Shown here: piece by piece, positions 50,814 through 59,793 of the stretch
Position numbering within the stretch: position 1 is the stretch's first letter
How the letters are laid out: the number at the start of each line of letters is the position of its first letter
Assembly: GCF_013387495.1 (NCBI RefSeq)
Contig: NZ_JABZEE010000005.1
Span: 124,001-188,000, forward strand
From: Streptomyces sp. PKU-EA00015
GTDB taxonomy: Bacteria; Actinomycetota; Actinomycetes; Streptomycetales; Streptomycetaceae
Direction of reading: 5' to 3'
Length of the DNA: 64,000 nucleotides
The notes under the pieces: model-generated
Seen by the model: only the letters and a program-made list of their open reading frames with translations
The model's database searches: none
What the model was told of the DNA's origin: nothing
Made by a program: the position numbers and the translations under genes

Positions 50814-52226
50814 ATGGAGATCGTGGAGGAGCGCCCGTACCGCTACCGCATCGATCCGCGGCGCGACATGAGGGTGCCCGGGATCGTGTTCGCCTCGCGC
50901 AGGCTGCTGCGGGACGCCGAGAAGTCGTTGGAGCAGGTCGCCAACGTGGCGACGCTGCCGGGCATCGTGACGGCCTCGTACGCGATGCCGGACGTCCACT
51001 GGGGCTACGGCTTCCCCATCGGCGGGGTGGCCGCGACCGACGTCGAGGAGGGCGGAGTGGTCTCACCCGGCGGTGTCGGGTTCGACATCTCCTGCGGCGT
51101 GCGGCTGCTGGCCGCCGACTGCGACCGGCAGGACCTCGCGCCGGTGCTGTCCCCCTTGATGGACGGACTGGGCTGGGCCACCCCACGCGGTGCCGGACGC
51201 GGCGCGGTCTGGCAGCTGGGCAGCACTGCTCAGCTCGAACGGGTACTGGAGGGGGGATCCCGGTACGCGGTCGAGATGGGCCACGGAGAGCCGCGCGACC
51301 TGAGCCGCTGCGAGGACAACGGGGCGGTACCCGACGCGGACGTGACGCAGGTGAGCGAGCGGGCGGCGGAGCGGGGGCTCGGGCAGGTCGGCAGCCTGGG
51401 CGGGGGCAACCACTTCCTGGAGGTGCAGGAGGTCGCGGAGGTCTACGACGAGCCCGTCGCCGCCTCCTTCGGACTCGCCCTCGGCCAGATCTGCCTGATG
51501 ATCCACTGCGGCTCGCGCGGTCTGGGGCACCAGGTCTGTACGGACCATGTCCGGACGATGAACCTGGCCATGCCGCGGCACGGCATCACGGTTCCCGACA
51601 AGCAGCTCGCCTGCGCTCCGGTCGACTCGCCGGAAGGGCGCGCGTATCTCGGTGCGATGAGCGCCGCGGCCAATTACGGGCGCGCCAACCGTCAGCTTCT
51701 TTCCGAGGCGGCGCGCCGCGTCTTCCGCCGCGAGCTGGGGGCCCGTCTTTCCCTGGTCTACGACGTGTCCCACAACCTGGCCAAGATCGAGACGCATCTC
51801 GTGCGGGGGCAACCGCGTACCTTGTGCGTCCACCGCAAAGGGGCCACCAGGGCGCTGCCGCCCGGCCACTCCGATCTGCCGGACGACCTGCGCGGGGCCG
51901 GGCAGCCGGTGCTCATTCCCGGCACCATGGGCACCGCCTCGTATGTCCTGACCGGGGTCCCCGGCGGTGACGCGTTCCATTCCACCTGTCACGGGGCCGG
52001 CCGGGTCCTGAGCCGGCATGCGGCCGTGCGGGCGGTGCGCGGCCGGGAGCTGCGGTCCCGCCTGGAGGCGCAGGGGATCGCGGTACGCGGTGCGTCCCTG
52101 CAGGGCCTGGCCGAGGAGGCCCCGGAGGCGTACAAGGACGTCTCCGCCGTGGTGGAGGCGAGCGAGGGCGCGGGGCTGTGCCGCAAGGTGGTCCGGCTGG
52201 TCCCGCTGGGTGTGGTGAAGGGGTAG
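50814..52226 (+). CDS. rtcB: RtcB-family RNA-splicing ligase
   Basis: 470 aa. RtcB joins 2',3'-cyclic phosphate and 5'-OH RNA ends with GTP and Mn2+. Metal and guanylate motifs are present: '[14 protein letters not shown]' (Asp/Cys), '[10 protein letters not shown]', '[12 protein letters not shown]', '[12 protein letters not shown]', '[11 protein letters not shown]' and His393 of '[10 protein letters not shown]', the guanylylated His. ATG 50814 has GGAGG upstream. It faces an archease gene (52266) across a small hairpin. Role is probably RNA repair. Confidence 0.93.
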   Translation: MEIVEERPYRYRIDPRRDMRVPGIVFASRRLLRDAEKSLEQVANVATLPGIVTASYAMPDVHWGYGFPIGGVAATDVEEGGVVSPGGVGFDISCGVRLLAADCDRQDLAPVLSPLMDGLGWATPRGAGRGAVWQLGSTAQLERVLEGGSRYAVEMGHGEPRDLSRCEDNGAVPDADVTQVSERAAERGLGQVGSLGGGNHFLEVQEVAEVYDEPVAASFGLALGQICLMIHCGSRGLGHQVCTDHVRTMNLAMPRHGITVPDKQLACAPVDSPEGRAYLGAMSAAANYGRANRQLLSEAARRVFRRELGARLSLVYDVSHNLAKIETHLVRGQPRTLCVHRKGATRALPPGHSDLPDDLRGAGQPVLIPGTMGTASYVLTGVPGGDAFHSTCHGAGRVLSRHAAVRAVRGRELRSRLEAQGIAVRGASLQGLAEEAPEAYKDVSAVVEASEGAGLCRKVVRLVPLGVVKG

Positions 52227-52229
52227 GTC

Positions 52230-52253
52230 GGACCGTCAGGGCTCAGACGGTCC
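52230..52253. terminator. Hairpin between rtcB and archease
   Basis: GGACCGTC and GACGGTCC form an 8-bp perfect stem with an 8-nt loop in the 39-nt gap between the two convergent stops. Confidence 0.6.
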
Positions 52254-52265
52254 TGGATCAGCCCG

Positions 52266-52733
52266 TCATACGTCGACCGTCACCGCGCAGGACCAGCCGT
52301 ACGGATCCGGGGCAAGGCGCAGATCGCTCCACGACACGGCCTTGGGCATGGCGCCGATGATCCGTACCGCCGCCACGTCGGTCACGGCCAGCCGTACGTC
52401 GAGTCCCCCGTCCGTCGCCTCCGCCTCCACATCCACCGGCACCTCGCCGTGCACCTCCAGCCGGAAGATGACCTCGTCCAGGGAGGCGATCAGCAGATCG
52501 TCGTCGTCGGACTCGGCGAGCTCCACCTGCCGCACCGCGGTCGGCCGCACTCCGGAGACGTCCGCGAAGCACCCCACCATCCCGAGCACGGCCTCCGCCA
52601 GACACTGCTCCCGGCTCGCCCCCCAGGCCTCGATCCGCACATCCGCCGTGTGCGGGACCGTCCGGTGACCGCTCGCCCCCTGCCTGCCCGCCCGCCTGTC
52701 ACCTTGTGCGTCGTCCTGTGTGTCGTCGGCCAT
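52266..52733 (-). CDS. Archease
   Basis: 155 aa. 'HRTVPHTADVRIEAWGASREQCLAEAVLGMVGCFADV' and the C-terminal 'AMPKAVSWSDLRLAPDPYGWSCAVTVDV' are typical; the conserved His and Asp near the N-terminus ('HTADVRIEAWG') match the archease metal site. Archease speeds RtcB guanylylation and turnover. Here the gene is convergent with rtcB rather than in one operon. About 240 nt upstream (52734-52974) hold no gene. Confidence 0.88.
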   Translation of the reverse strand: MADDTQDDAQGDRRAGRQGASGHRTVPHTADVRIEAWGASREQCLAEAVLGMVGCFADVSGVRPTAVRQVELAESDDDDLLIASLDEVIFRLEVHGEVPVDVEAEATDGGLDVRLAVTDVAAVRIIGAMPKAVSWSDLRLAPDPYGWSCAVTVDV

Positions 52734-52974
52734 GTCTCCATCATGTGCCCGGTCCGTGCCCGGGGCAGCATCGATGGTGTGGGCAGGCAGGCGCCGAGCA
52801 GCGGCGGACCGTGGCGTAAAGCGAGCAGGCAGCGCTGCTGTTGGCGGCCCCGGGCACCGGACCGCCGAGCAACACTTTGAGTAGGGCGGACACCGTACTG
52901 ATCCGATCCCCGGGAGCGCCCCGAGGGCCGCAGCTCGGGCGGAGGACCGCCCGCTTCAGTCATGGGAGACGGAG

Positions 52975-54129
52975 ATGAACGGCTCGGTACGGATCGGACA
53001 AGTATTCGGCGTGCCGCTGCGCATCCACTGGACCGTGCCCCTGCTCGTGGTCCTCTTCGGATACAGCCTGGCAACCCAGACGCTCCCCGCCTGGATTCCG
53101 GACCGGTCGAACGCCACATACATGGTCGCCGGCCTGGTGGGGGCCCTGCTGCTCATCGGAAGCCTGCTGGCTCATGAGGCCGCGCACGCGATCATCGCCC
53201 GGAGGAAGGACATCCCTGTCCAGGACGTCACGCTCTGGGCGCTGGGCGGGATGACCCAGATGGGCAAGCCGCGCACGGCCGGCGCGGCCTTCCTGGTAGC
53301 CGTCGGCGGGCCGCTCACCAGCCTCGTCGTCGGCGCAGCGGCGCTCGGCGCAGGCGTCGGGCTCAACGCGCTGTTCGGCTGGGCGGTGCCGGCGGCCGTC
53401 CTGGCGTGGCTGGCGTGGGTGAACTTCCTGCTGGGAGTGTTCAATCTGCTGCCCGCCGCGCCGCTCGACGGAGGGCGTGTGGTGCAGTCCGTGATCTGGT
53501 GGCGTACCGGAGACCGGGACCGGGCCGAACGAGCAGCCGCACGCAGTGGGCAGGTCCTCGGCTTCCTGCTGATCGCCGGCGGCTGGATCTCCGTCCTGCG
53601 CGGTGCCTTGGGCGGTCTGTGGCTGATGGTCATCGGTTTCTTCGTCCTGATCGTCGCCAACGCGGAGCGACGGCAGGCCGGAATGGCCTCAGCCCTGCAC
53701 GGGGTACGAGCGGCTGACGCCATGTCGAGCCCTGTGGAGACCTGCCCCGACTGGCTCACCGTGGAACGCTGTGTCGACGACGTGGCGATGCGGGCCCGCC
53801 ATTCCGCCCTGCCCCTGATCGACTTCGAGGGCCGCACCAGCGGCCTGGTCGACCTGTCGCAGCTCGCGAAGGTCCCCGTTTCGCAGCGCGAGGAACTGCA
53901 TGTGCGTGACATCGCGACCCCGCTGTCGCAGTGCACCACCTGCGCGCCGGACGACCTCTTGGCGGACGTTCTCGAAAAGGCGGGCCCGGGCAGGAACGCC
54001 ATGCGGGTCCTCGTCACCGAGGGCCGGCTCCTGGTGGGCATCATCACCGCACGTGACATCGCCCGGCTCGTCCAGCGCCACTCACTCCGCGGTACGGACA
54101 ACGACACGAACAAGGACACGGACAACTGA
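52975..54129 (+). CDS. Site-2 protease family protein with CBS domains (M50, Rip3-like)
   Basis: 384 aa. The intramembrane metalloprotease core has H67-E68-x2-H71 ('LLAHEAAHAII') in an early helix and 'NLLPAAPLDGGRVV' (third zinc ligand Asp) further on, with about six membrane segments. Residues about 245-370 form a pair of CBS domains ('RAADAMSSPVETCPD' and 'VRDIATPLSQCTTC'), which sense adenine nucleotides. The C-terminal tail is Asp/Asn/Thr-rich. It probably cuts membrane-bound regulators such as anti-sigma factors; no such gene is adjacent. Confidence 0.9.
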   Translation: MNGSVRIGQVFGVPLRIHWTVPLLVVLFGYSLATQTLPAWIPDRSNATYMVAGLVGALLLIGSLLAHEAAHAIIARRKDIPVQDVTLWALGGMTQMGKPRTAGAAFLVAVGGPLTSLVVGAAALGAGVGLNALFGWAVPAAVLAWLAWVNFLLGVFNLLPAAPLDGGRVVQSVIWWRTGDRDRAERAAARSGQVLGFLLIAGGWISVLRGALGGLWLMVIGFFVLIVANAERRQAGMASALHGVRAADAMSSPVETCPDWLTVERCVDDVAMRARHSALPLIDFEGRTSGLVDLSQLAKVPVSQREELHVRDIATPLSQCTTCAPDDLLADVLEKAGPGRNAMRVLVTEGRLLVGIITARDIARLVQRHSLRGTDNDTNKDTDN

Positions 54130-54257
54130 TCCAGCCCCCGTGGTCGTTGATCAGCGGCCGCGAGCCTGCGCGGGTGCCGCTGACGTCGCATCCACTCGTC
54201 GACGTGGGTGAGTCGGTTCGAGCAGATCGAGCACGGGGCGGAGGAAGAAGGGCCCGG

Positions 54258-55079
54258 TCAGCCGATCTTGAGGAGGCCGGCTTCGACGACGGCGCGGCCG
54301 AAGGGGCTCGCGAGTTCGGCGAGGCGTTCGCAGTCGGCGTCACCCAGAGCGGCGTAGGCGGGAAGGGCCAGGCGGTCGGTGCGGTCCTCGATGTGCCGGC
54401 GCAGGCGTACGCCTTCCGGGCTGAGGGAGTCGCCGTCGAGGAGACCTCGCGTGCGTAGGCGCTCCTGGGTGCCGGCCCACTCCTCCTCCGGCCACGCACG
54501 GCTTGCCTTGAGGAAGTCGACGGGAACCTCACCGGTCGCGGCGTGCAGCACCAGGGACTCCAAGCCCCCGACGCCCTCGCTCAGCAGGCACGCGACATGG
54601 CCGTCTCCACGGAACTCCCGGAGCAGCGTCTGGGCGTGCCACAGCTGCAGTACCGGTTCCTCCGGCCACGGCAGTGCGGCATGCGCGGCGAACAGCGGGC
54701 GGCCCTGTCCGTGTTCGCAGGCCGCCTCGGCGGCCCGGCGGGTCAGTGTCAGGGCCTCGTCCAGACCGGGGAGTTCGTGGATCCCGGCTCGTCGCAGGGC
54801 CTCGCTCGCGGCGGCGTGCCGCGCGTCCAGCACCTGCTGCGGCGTCGCGGCGTCCCAGGCCCCGTCGACCGCCTTCCGTACGAAATCGGGGTTGAAGTTG
54901 TAGAAGGTCGAGACGACCAGCTCAGCGGATGCCCGGCCGAAGGCGGCGCTCCGGGAGGCGAAGTACCCGGCGCGTCCGCTCAGTCCGAGGTCCGCGTACC
55001 GTCGCCTTGCCTCCGGGGCGAAGTAGATCATGGCGTGTACGGGCTCGAGCCGGCGCCAGGCTGATCGCGCTGTCTTCAC
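54258..55079 (-). CDS. SCO6745-family protein (SalK-like)
   Basis: 273 aa. 'FAPEARRRYADLGLSGRAGYFASRSAAFGRASAELVVSTFYNFNPDFV' is the hallmark N-terminus of the SCO6745/SalK family, which is common in Streptomyces and lacks a known reaction. The C-terminal half is helical with winged-helix features ('WAGTQERLRTRGLLD', 'LSPEGVRLRRHIEDRTDRL'). GTG 55079 overlaps the hydrolase stop by 4 nt, so the pair is coupled. Confidence 0.85.
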   Translation of the reverse strand: MKTARSAWRRLEPVHAMIYFAPEARRRYADLGLSGRAGYFASRSAAFGRASAELVVSTFYNFNPDFVRKAVDGAWDAATPQQVLDARHAAASEALRRAGIHELPGLDEALTLTRRAAEAACEHGQGRPLFAAHAALPWPEEPVLQLWHAQTLLREFRGDGHVACLLSEGVGGLESLVLHAATGEVPVDFLKASRAWPEEEWAGTQERLRTRGLLDGDSLSPEGVRLRRHIEDRTDRLALPAYAALGDADCERLAELASPFGRAVVEAGLLKIG

Positions 55080-55960
55080 GGGGTCACCTCTTCTGAGAGT
55101 CGGTGGTCGGGAACTTGGCTTCCTTGCTCGCCGTGCGCTCGCAGATGCTCGAGCAGCAGGCGGCTCAGCGTCTCGGGCGCCTCCTCGGGGACCCAGTGGC
55201 TGACGCCCTGGAGGATCTCGAACCGGTACGGCCCGCCCACCCACTGCCCGGTCTCCTGCGCGGCCGCCGGGCCGAAAGCGCTGTCCAGCGTGCTCCAGAC
55301 GTACAGCGTGGGCACGTCGATGACGCCGATCGCGCCGTCGGGGCGGCCGGCGCGGTACCAGTTCAGCGCCGCGGTGAGAGCGCCCGGTCGGGACAGGTGC
55401 CGCACATAGGCGTCGGCACTGTCCTGCGGGACCTTTCCGGCGTAAGAGGCGCGAAGCGCCTCGGCATCGTCCGCGAGCATGCGTTCTTCGGTCGCGGGCG
55501 CTTCGCGCCAGTCGATCATGTAGCGCGATCGTTCTCGCTGGTCCGGGTCGGTACGCAGGGTGGTGGCCAGAGCGCCGGGGTGCGGCGTCGAGACGACCGT
55601 CAGGGTGCGTACGCGGCCGGGGTGGGCATCGGCGGTCCACCACGCCACCGCGCCGCCCCAGTCATGGCCGACCAGGTCGAAGGACGCCCAGCCCAACTCC
55701 TCGGTGATCGCGACGACATCCTCGACCAGAACGCTGATGCGGTAGTCCTCGGGCCGCTCGGGGCGGGCCCCGGGGGAGTACCCACGCTGGTCGGGTGCCA
55801 CCACCCGGTAGCCGTGCGCGGCCAACGCCTCGATCTGCCGCTGCCACACGAGCCCCGTCTGCGGGAAGCCGTGCAGCAGCAGCACGGGGCGGCCCTCGGG
55901 CGGGCCCGCCGCGATCGCGTCGAACACGCCCGCAGCAGTGGAGATGCTCAGCTCGGTCAC
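55076..55960 (-). CDS. Alpha/beta hydrolase (epoxide hydrolase/haloalkane dehalogenase-like)
   Basis: About 294 aa. 'VLLLHGFPQTGLVWQRQIEAL' has the HGFP oxyanion loop, 'DLVGHDWGGAVAW' carries the nucleophile Asp (HDWGG), and 'GVSHWVPEEAPE' the catalytic His; Asp as nucleophile points to the epoxide hydrolase/dehalogenase branch. GTG 55960 has AAGGGG 6 nt upstream and is preferred over ATG 55975. A palindrome (55977-55990) lies directly upstream. It is coupled to the SCO6745-family gene. Confidence 0.85.
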   Translation of the reverse strand: MTELSISTAAGVFDAIAAGPPEGRPVLLLHGFPQTGLVWQRQIEALAAHGYRVVAPDQRGYSPGARPERPEDYRISVLVEDVVAITEELGWASFDLVGHDWGGAVAWWTADAHPGRVRTLTVVSTPHPGALATTLRTDPDQRERSRYMIDWREAPATEERMLADDAEALRASYAGKVPQDSADAYVRHLSRPGALTAALNWYRAGRPDGAIGVIDVPTLYVWSTLDSAFGPAAAQETGQWVGGPYRFEILQGVSHWVPEEAPETLSRLLLEHLRAHGEQGSQVPDHRLSEEVTP

Positions 55961-55976
55961 TGTCCGCCCCTTCATA

Positions 55977-55990
55977 CCGACTGGTCGGTT
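55977..55990. promoter_or_regulatory. ACCG-n6-CGGT operator upstream of the hydrolase
   Basis: ACCGACTGGTCGGT has 6-bp arms and a 2-nt centre, the same geometry as the paaI operator at 43243, and is also followed by TAGC. It lies 17 nt upstream of GTG 55960. It may be bound by the PaaR-like protein or by another TetR. Confidence 0.55.
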
Positions 55991-56089
55991 AGCCTCCAGT
56001 CGTGGAAATGGATTGTCAAGGTCGAGGGTGAGCATTCCGGCCGGCGAGCGCACGCGGCGCTTCTGGGCGGTGTTGCGCCAGAGGAATGG

Positions 56090-56118
56090 TTGAACCTGAC
56101 GCCGGATTCAACTATAAC
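56090..56118 (+). promoter_or_regulatory. TetR-type operator embedded in a sigma70-like promoter (copy 1)
   Basis: The operator covers 56090-56111 (TTGAA-n12-TTCAA). Its left arm is also the -35 box TTGAAC (56090-56095); after a 17-nt spacer comes -10 TATAAC (56113-56118). It drives the thiolase-HAD-ligase-NMO operon. Confidence 0.75.
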
Positions 56119-56297
56119 CAACGGAGGCCGGCCCGCCACCCTGCGGCCATGGCGCCACGCCCTCGGAAAAAGGGGAGGCGGAGCGCCCCGGGTGGCATGC
56201 GGAAAGGCCGACCGGCATCGAGCCCGGCTCACGGAGCTCGGGACACCGGCCCTGAAGCTCCCGGACGAACCGGACCGACAGAAAGCAGTGAGGCGAC

Positions 56298-57497
56298 ATG
56301 AGGGAAGCAGTCATCGTTTCGACGGCCAGGACGCCGATCGGGAAGGCATACCGCGGCGCGTTCAACGACACCCAGGCGCAGGAACTTGCCGCCCATGCCC
56401 TCTCGCACGCGGTGCAGCGTGCCGGGCTCGAGGGAGGCGAGGTCGAGGACGTGATATTCGGCTGTGCCGTGCAGCAGGGGTCCTCCGGTGGCAACGTCGC
56501 CCGCCAGGCCGTTCTTCGTGCCGGACTTCCGGACGTCGTGTCGGGGATGACGATCGACCGGCAGTGCTCGTCGGGCCTGATGGCGATTGCGACGGCCGCC
56601 AAGCAGATCGTCAGCGACGGGATGCAGGTCGCTGTCGGCGGCGGTGTCGAGTCGATCTCCTTGGTGCAGAACGACCACATGAACACCCACCGCATGGCGG
56701 ATCCCTGGCTGGTCGAGCACAAGCCGAGCATCTACATGCCGATGTTGCAGACGGCGGAGATCGTCGCCGAACGCTACGGCGTGAGCCGGGAACGCCAAGA
56801 CGAGTTCGCGCTGATGTCACAGCAGCGCACCGCGGCGGCGCAGGAGGCCGGGCGGTTCGACCGGGAGATCGTCGCGCTCGCCAGTGTCAAGAAGGTCCTG
56901 GACAAGCAGTCCGGGGAGGTGCGGGACGAGGCTGTGACCCTGACCCGGGACGAGGGCAACCGCGCGTCGACCACACTCGAGGGCCTGGCCGGGCTGGCGC
57001 CGGTGCTGCCGGACGGTCGGGTGACCGTGCATTCCAGCGTGACGGCGGGCAACTCCTCGCAGTTGTCGGACGGGGCCTCGGCGTCGGTGCTGATGGAGTC
57101 GAAGGAAGCCGAGCGCCGCGGGCTGGAGCCGCTGGGGGTGTACCGCGGCATGGCCGTTGCCGGTTGCGGGCCGGACGAGATGGGGATCGGTCCGGTCTTC
57201 GCCATTCCGAAGCTGCTGAAGCAGCACGACCTCACCGTCGACGACATCGGTCTCTGGGAACTCAACGAGGCGTTCGCTTCCCAGGCGCTGTACTGCCGTG
57301 ACGAACTGGGCATCGACCCGGAGCGGTTCAACGTCAACGGCGGTGCCATATCGGTCGGTCATCCGTACGGAATGACCGGCGCCCGCCTGGTGGGGCACGC
57401 CCTGATCGAGGGCAAGCGCCGGGGCGTCAGGTATGTGGTGATCTCGATGTGTGTCGGCGGCGGAATGGGCGCGGCCGGACTGTTCGAGGTGGCCTGA
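56298..57497 (+). CDS. Acetyl-CoA acyltransferase (thiolase)
   Basis: 399 aa. Active-site Cys90 ('[12 protein letters not shown]'), '[19 protein letters not shown]' (His) and '[16 protein letters not shown]' (Cys) are complete. '[22 protein letters not shown]' resembles FadA5/FadA6-type degradative thiolases of actinobacteria. It should release acetyl-CoA from a 3-ketoacyl-CoA. It is first in an operon with the HAD, AMP-ligase and NMO genes; the leader is about 170 nt long. Confidence 0.9.
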   Translation: MREAVIVSTARTPIGKAYRGAFNDTQAQELAAHALSHAVQRAGLEGGEVEDVIFGCAVQQGSSGGNVARQAVLRAGLPDVVSGMTIDRQCSSGLMAIATAAKQIVSDGMQVAVGGGVESISLVQNDHMNTHRMADPWLVEHKPSIYMPMLQTAEIVAERYGVSRERQDEFALMSQQRTAAAQEAGRFDREIVALASVKKVLDKQSGEVRDEAVTLTRDEGNRASTTLEGLAGLAPVLPDGRVTVHSSVTAGNSSQLSDGASASVLMESKEAERRGLEPLGVYRGMAVAGCGPDEMGIGPVFAIPKLLKQHDLTVDDIGLWELNEAFASQALYCRDELGIDPERFNVNGGAISVGHPYGMTGARLVGHALIEGKRRGVRYVVISMCVGGGMGAAGLFEVA

Positions 57498-57498
57498 G

Positions 57499-58137
57499 GT
57501 GTCGAGCGTGACGAAGAAGGCGCGAACCGCGGTCCTCGTGGACTTCGGCGGGGTGATCACCTCCAGTGTGTTGCGGGCTTTCACCGACTTCGGCGCCTCG
57601 CTCGGCGGCGACCCGCGCCTGCCGCTCGACCTCCTGAGCCGGGATCAGCCGTCACGCACCCTCCTGGCCGATCACGAGTCCGGCCGTATCGACGCCGAAG
57701 CCTTCGAGCGAGGGTTCGCCGAGCGTCTCCGCGCCCACGGCGCCGACGTACAGGCGCAGGGGCTCACGGCCCGGATGCAAGCGGGAATGTCGATCGATCA
57801 GGACGTGCTCGCCCTGCTCGACGATCTCCGCGCCGCCGGGTATCCCGTTGCGCTGGTGTCCAATTCGTTCGGGACCGGAACCTATGACGGCGTCGACCTC
57901 GCCGCAGTGGCCGACGCGGTCGTCATCTCCTCCGAGGTCGGCATCCGTAAGCCTTCCCGGCGGATTTACGCGATCGCATGTGAACGCCTCGGCGTCGCCC
58001 CCGAGGAAGCAGTCATGATCGACGATCTGCAGCAGAACCTCGACGGAGCGGCGCGGATCGGAATCGAGGGCGTACTGCACACCAGTGCCTCCGACACCCG
58101 CAGCCAACTCGCCGAACGCTTCAGGATCGTCGCCTGA
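57499..58137 (+). CDS. HAD-superfamily hydrolase (subfamily IA)
   Basis: About 212 aa. The nucleophile motif is 'VLVDFGGVITSS' with Asp but with Gly in place of the second Asp usually found two residues later. Motif II 'LVSNSFG', motif III 'IRKPSRRIY' (Lys) and motif IV 'MIDDLQQN' are present. It resembles HAD proteins fused to or beside acyl-CoA dehydrogenases (ACAD10-like N-terminal domains). The lost second Asp makes phosphatase activity doubtful. GTG 57499 is chosen, 1 nt past the thiolase stop; GTG 57508 is also possible. Confidence 0.8.
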   Translation: MSSVTKKARTAVLVDFGGVITSSVLRAFTDFGASLGGDPRLPLDLLSRDQPSRTLLADHESGRIDAEAFERGFAERLRAHGADVQAQGLTARMQAGMSIDQDVLALLDDLRAAGYPVALVSNSFGTGTYDGVDLAAVADAVVISSEVGIRKPSRRIYAIACERLGVAPEEAVMIDDLQQNLDGAARIGIEGVLHTSASDTRSQLAERFRIVA

Positions 58138-58172
58138 CCGATCGGGCGACCGGTCGGGGGAGACCGGTCAGG
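58133..58172 (+). other. Intra-operon hairpin between HAD and ligase genes
   Basis: CCTGACCG (58133-58140) pairs with CGGTCAGG (58165-58172), with a CGACCGGTCG palindrome in the loop. It overlaps the HAD stop and lies 50 nt before the ligase start. It could partly terminate or protect mRNA. Confidence 0.4.
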
Positions 58173-58221
58173 CCTGGACCCGCACCGCATCACCTGCTCA
58201 CCTCTCCGGAAGGCACCGCCC

Positions 58222-59748
58222 ATGGCCAGTGTTCTCGACCCGGTCTGCCGCCACGCGGCCGCAACTCCCGACAACATCGCGCTGCGCGGCGGCGCCGATC
58301 AGTGGACCTACCGGCAACTGCGCGACGCGAGCGCACGGTACGCGAGCGCCTTGGCGGCCGCGGGCCTGTCTCCCGGGGACCGGGTGCTGCTGGCGGCGCC
58401 GTCGGTGCCCGAGTTCGTGGTCGCCTACCTCGGGATCCAGGCCGCGGGCTGTGTGGTGGTGCCGGTCAACACGATGTCCACCCGGGCCGAGGTCGAGTAC
58501 GTTCTCGGCGACGCCGGGTGCTCGTTGGCGATCGCCTGGCACGCCATCGGCCCCGCCGTGGCGGAGGCGGCCTCTTCGCTCAAGGTGCCCTCCTGGGCGC
58601 TGTCTCCTGGTGCGACGGTCACCGGCGCCGACCTTGCCCCCGTGGTCGACCGGGACCGGGACGAGACCGCGGCGATCCTGTACACCTCGGGTACGACAGG
58701 GCGGCCGAAGGGTGCTCAGCTCACCGTCGGGAACCTGTTGTCAGCCGGGGAGATCGGCGCCGAGTGCAGCCGCGCAACGAGCGCCGACCGTACCGGCACC
58801 GGACTCCCGCTGTTCCACGTGTTCGGCCAGGCGTCCGTCATGATGGCGACCTTGACCGTGGGCGGCTCGATGTCGTTGCTGGCCCGATTCGACCCGGCGG
58901 CGATGCTGGAGATGCTGCGCCGCGACCGGCTCACCATCATGGCCGGCGTACCGACCATGTGGAACGCGATGCTGCACGCGGCGGGTGACGCGAATCCGGC
59001 GGACTTCGCCGGGCTCCGCGTCGCCGTCTCCGGCGGCGCGTCGCTGCCCGGGGAGATCGCCCGGGCCTTCGAGGCCCGGTTCGGCTGCACCATCCTCGAA
59101 GGGTATGGGCTCACCGAGACGACCGCGTTCGGCACCTTCAACGACGTCGACCGCGGCGGCAAGACCGGGTACACCGGGCGGGCGGTCCCGCGGCTGCAGG
59201 TGCAGGTGCGTGACACCGACGGGAACGAGTGCCCGCCGGGTACCGTCGGCGAGGTCCACATCAAGGGGCCCACGGTGATGCGCGGTTACTGGAACCGCCC
59301 CGCGGACACCGCCGCGGCCATCTCGCCCGACGGCTGGTTCCGGACCGGCGACCTCGGTGAGACCGACACGGACGGCGACCTGCGCATCGTCGACCGGATC
59401 AAGGACCTGATCATTCGCGGCGGCTACAACGTCTACCCCGGTGAGGTCGAGGAAGTCCTCTACGAGCACCCGGACATCGTCGAGGCAGCCGTGATCGGCG
59501 TTCCCGACGACCACTACGGCGAGGAGGTCGCCGCGCTCGTCGCCGCCCGGCCCGGTTCGCAGCTCGGTGCCGCCGAGGTGTCGGACTGGACACGCGAGCG
59601 GCTGTCCGCCTACAAGGTGCCGCGCATCATCCGGTTCGTCGACGCGCTGCCCAAGGGCCCGACCGGGAAGATCCTCAAGCGTTCCATCGACCGTACGGAC
59701 CTGACCCGTGACCCCGCGCCCGGCGACGTACCCGCCCGCCGGCACTGA
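58222..59748 (+). CDS. Acyl-CoA ligase (AMP-binding family)
   Basis: 508 aa. The P-loop 'LYTSGTTGRPKGAQL', 'YGLTETTAFGTF', 'DGWFRTGDLGETDTDG' and the hinge 'RIKDLIIRGGYNVYPGEVEEVL' are intact, and the C-terminal catalytic Lys is in 'PKGPTGKILKRS'. It activates a carboxylic acid to acyl-CoA through an acyl-AMP. Position in the operon suggests it feeds the thiolase and acyl-CoA dehydrogenase. The substrate may be a fatty acid or a cyclic/branched acid. The start is ATG 58222 with GGAAGG upstream. Confidence 0.9.
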   Translation: MASVLDPVCRHAAATPDNIALRGGADQWTYRQLRDASARYASALAAAGLSPGDRVLLAAPSVPEFVVAYLGIQAAGCVVVPVNTMSTRAEVEYVLGDAGCSLAIAWHAIGPAVAEAASSLKVPSWALSPGATVTGADLAPVVDRDRDETAAILYTSGTTGRPKGAQLTVGNLLSAGEIGAECSRATSADRTGTGLPLFHVFGQASVMMATLTVGGSMSLLARFDPAAMLEMLRRDRLTIMAGVPTMWNAMLHAAGDANPADFAGLRVAVSGGASLPGEIARAFEARFGCTILEGYGLTETTAFGTFNDVDRGGKTGYTGRAVPRLQVQVRDTDGNECPPGTVGEVHIKGPTVMRGYWNRPADTAAAISPDGWFRTGDLGETDTDGDLRIVDRIKDLIIRGGYNVYPGEVEEVLYEHPDIVEAAVIGVPDDHYGEEVAALVAARPGSQLGAAEVSDWTRERLSAYKVPRIIRFVDALPKGPTGKILKRSIDRTDLTRDPAPGDVPARRH

Positions 59749-59793
59749 ACATCCGTCGACGGACGAGATGTGTCCGCCACAGGAGAAAGTCGC

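Larger units (their letters stand above)
55961..56297. other. Divergent regulatory region
   Basis: About 340 nt between the hydrolase and the thiolase. It holds the ACCG-n6-CGGT palindrome at 55977-55990 near the hydrolase and the TTGAA-n12-TTCAA operator/promoter at 56090-56118, then an approximately 170-nt thiolase leader in which I see no gene. Confidence 0.55.
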
